A stretch of 6,081 nt of DNA from an uncultured Mucispirillum sp. (lineage in GTDB: Bacteria > Chrysiogenota > Deferribacteres > Deferribacterales > Mucispirillaceae). The notes beneath the pieces are model-generated. The model saw only the letters and a list, made by a program, of their open reading frames with translations. It was not told the DNA's origin and ran no database searches. The stretch is from contig CAMEOC010000071.1 of NCBI GenBank assembly GCA_945929285.1, forward strand, positions 1 to 6,081. Direction: 5' to 3'. The position numbers and the translations under genes are program-made. Shown here piece after piece: positions 5,032-6,081 of this stretch (within the stretch, counting starts at the first letter, position 1; every line of letters starts with the position of its first letter).

Positions 5032-5898
5032 ATGAGCACATACAATGCTTCTACAGACTATTTAAAGTCATACGGTATTAACAATCCAAAGGCAATTTAC
5101 TTAAATATGCCAACAGAGGCTCTTTATGAAGAAGCTATTAAACGCGGTGAAGGTCATATAGTTAAAGGCGGTGCAATGGTATTTGAAACAGGTGCACACA
5201 CTGGCCGTTCCGCTCAAGATAAATATGTGGTTAGAGAATCATCTTCTGAAAAAGATGTAAACTGGAATTCATCAGCTGCTAAAGAAGCAAGCGAAGCTCA
5301 ATTTGAAACACTTTATAAAGATATGATGGCTCATTGCGATGGCAAAGAATTATTTGTTCAAGAATTATATGCTGGTGCAGATGAGTCTTGCCGTTTAAAA
5401 GTTCGTGTTATTGGCGAATTTGCATGGCACAATATGTTTGCACGCAATATGTTTATCTGCGAAACAGATTTAGCAAAATTAAAAGGCTTCCAAGCTGATT
5501 TTACAGTTATCTACCTCCCAAATTTCCAAGCTGATACAGCAAAACACGGCACTCGTTCAAGCACAGTTATTATGCTTAACTTTGCTAAAAAAGTTGTGTT
5601 AATAGGCGGCACTCAGTATGCTGGTGAGCTTAAAAAATCTGTATTTACAGTAATGAACGACTATCTCCCAAAACAAGGCATTATGAGTATGCACTGCTCT
5701 GCTAATATTGGCGAAAAAGGTGATACTGCTATTTTCTTTGGTTTATCAGGCACTGGTAAAACTACCCTTTCTTCAGACCCAAAAAGAGTGTTAATTGGTG
5801 ATGATGAACACGGCTGGAGTGATAAAGGTGTATTTAATGTAGAAGGCGGCTGCTATGCGAAAGTTATCAAACTTTCTAATAATTCGAAACGTTTATAA
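5032..5898 (+). CDS. pckA: Phosphoenolpyruvate carboxykinase (ATP), truncated at its C-terminal side
   Basis: ATP-dependent PEP carboxykinase interconverts oxaloacetate plus ATP with PEP, CO2 and ADP in the cytoplasm; it serves gluconeogenesis or, in some anaerobes, CO2 fixation toward succinate. The 288 residues contain T-G-R-S (57-60; substrate-binding Arg59), I-G-G-T-Q-Y-A-G-E-L-K-K (191-202; Tyr196 and metal-ligand Lys202), M-H-C-S-A-N (His221), the P-loop G-L-S-G-T-G-K-T-T (237-245), and L-I-G-D-D-E-H-G-W (254-262; metal-ligand Asp257). Family members are about 520-540 residues. Here similarity ends at about residue 282 (K-V-I-K-L-S), and N-N-S-K-R-L and a TAA follow. The second active-site Arg and the C-terminal adenine-binding region are absent, so the product as written should be inactive. 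No continuation of pckA is found downstream in any frame, so this is a break, not a frameshift. Confidence 0.93.
   Translation: MSTYNASTDYLKSYGINNPKAIYLNMPTEALYEEAIKRGEGHIVKGGAMVFETGAHTGRSAQDKYVVRESSSEKDVNWNSSAAKEASEAQFETLYKDMMAHCDGKELFVQELYAGADESCRLKVRVIGEFAWHNMFARNMFICETDLAKLKGFQADFTVIYLPNFQADTAKHGTRSSTVIMLNFAKKVVLIGGTQYAGELKKSVFTVMNDYLPKQGIMSMHCSANIGEKGDTAIFFGLSGTGKTTLSSDPKRVLIGDDEHGWSDKGVFNVEGGCYAKVIKLSNNSKRL
5872..5885. other. Breakpoint between pckA and unrelated sequence
   Basis: Within these bases the reading frame stops matching PEP carboxykinase and the sequence becomes the upstream region of a YbjQ-family gene. No insertion-sequence end, target duplication, attachment site or tRNA is visible at the junction. 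The gene start that follows lacks an SD, unlike pckA and the superoxide reductase gene. An assembly chimera near a contig end is at least as likely as a real deletion or recombination. Confidence 0.6.
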
Positions 5899-5917
5899 TC
5901 GAAAAATTGAAATATTT

Positions 5918-6081
5918 ATGATTATTACTACAACCCCGACCATAGAAGGTCATTGTATCAAAGAGTATAAAGGTATCGTGTCAGGAGAGGTAATCTTCGG
6001 CATGAATTTCATGAAGGATTTCTTTGCTTCCATTCATGATGTGTTTGGCGGCCGCAGCAACAGTTATGAAAAATCCATGCT
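5918..6081 (+). CDS. YbjQ/UPF0145 family protein, partial (N-terminal 54 codons)
   Basis: The visible residues show the family pattern: T-T-T-P-T-I-E-G (4-11), K-G-I-V-S-G-E-V-I-F-G (18-28), and D-F-F-A-S-I-H-D-V-F-G-G-R-S with S-Y-E-K after it (34-52). Full-length members are about 100-110 residues of heavy-metal-binding-domain-like fold with no established function, usually cytoplasmic. The C-terminal half is outside the window. The A-rich stretch before the ATG has no SD sequence, which is typical of Bacteroidota and unlike the strong SDs elsewhere in this window. Hand-counted G+C here is about 40 percent, visibly higher than the array. This fits a different source organism from the rest of the window, but does not prove it. 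Confidence 0.85.
   Translation, partial: MIITTTPTIEGHCIKEYKGIVSGEVIFGMNFMKDFFASIHDVFGGRSNSYEKSM

Noticed and set aside
5882..5917. Frameshift that would restore pckA after residue 282.
   Set aside because: None of the three forward frames after the break contains the expected PEP carboxykinase continuation; the sequence instead encodes a YbjQ-family start.

Overview
This is an A+T-rich bacterial window. Most of it is one leftward (minus-strand) run of genes, with one truncated gene and one cut gene pointing right at the right-hand end. Three Sec-type signal peptides and three lipoprotein signals (none with Asp after the lipidated Cys) suggest a diderm. A one-iron superoxide reductase, an ATP-type PEP carboxykinase and a stand-alone HNH protein fit an AT-rich anaerobe or microaerophile. 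A Deferribacterota-like gut organism such as Mucispirillum is my best guess, but it rests on general impression and not on a database comparison.

Layout from left to right. (1) 1-192 holds the N-terminal half of a minus-strand class II superoxide reductase, with its own well-formed promoter and Shine-Dalgarno (SD) sequence. (2) 286-4510 holds eight consecutive minus-strand genes, each 149-198 codons, packed with gaps of 1-23 bases or overlapping. They look like one operon, with a candidate promoter at 4545-4573. I recognise none of the products by family. Side by side they look like diverged members of a single all-helical family: a late helix-turn-helix with the pattern G/N-x-I/L-T/S-x-x-E and then K-Y-E recurs at nearly the same position in most of them. 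They differ chiefly at the N-terminus: three are lipoproteins, one is membrane-anchored, three have cleavable signal peptides and one has no export signal. In translation order (right to left) they are H, G, F, E, D, C, B, A; these letters are used in the entries. (3) 4582-4881 is a small HNH nuclease-like protein on the same strand. (4) 4882-5031 is a divergent intergenic region with a good promoter, a leader hairpin and a strong SD for pckA. (5) 5032-5898 is the first part of pckA, which loses homology at about residue 282 and stops at 288, before the C-terminal half of the enzyme. (6) From about 5878 the sequence is unrelated: a short spacer without an SD and the first 54 codons of a YbjQ/UPF0145 protein, cut by the window end.

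The eight-gene paralogous array is the item most likely to be a new system. It looks like an envelope-directed set of related helical proteins sorted to several cell compartments; its function is unknown. The pckA/ybjQ junction is the main quality concern. It may be an assembly chimera between two organisms and not a real gene fusion or deletion.
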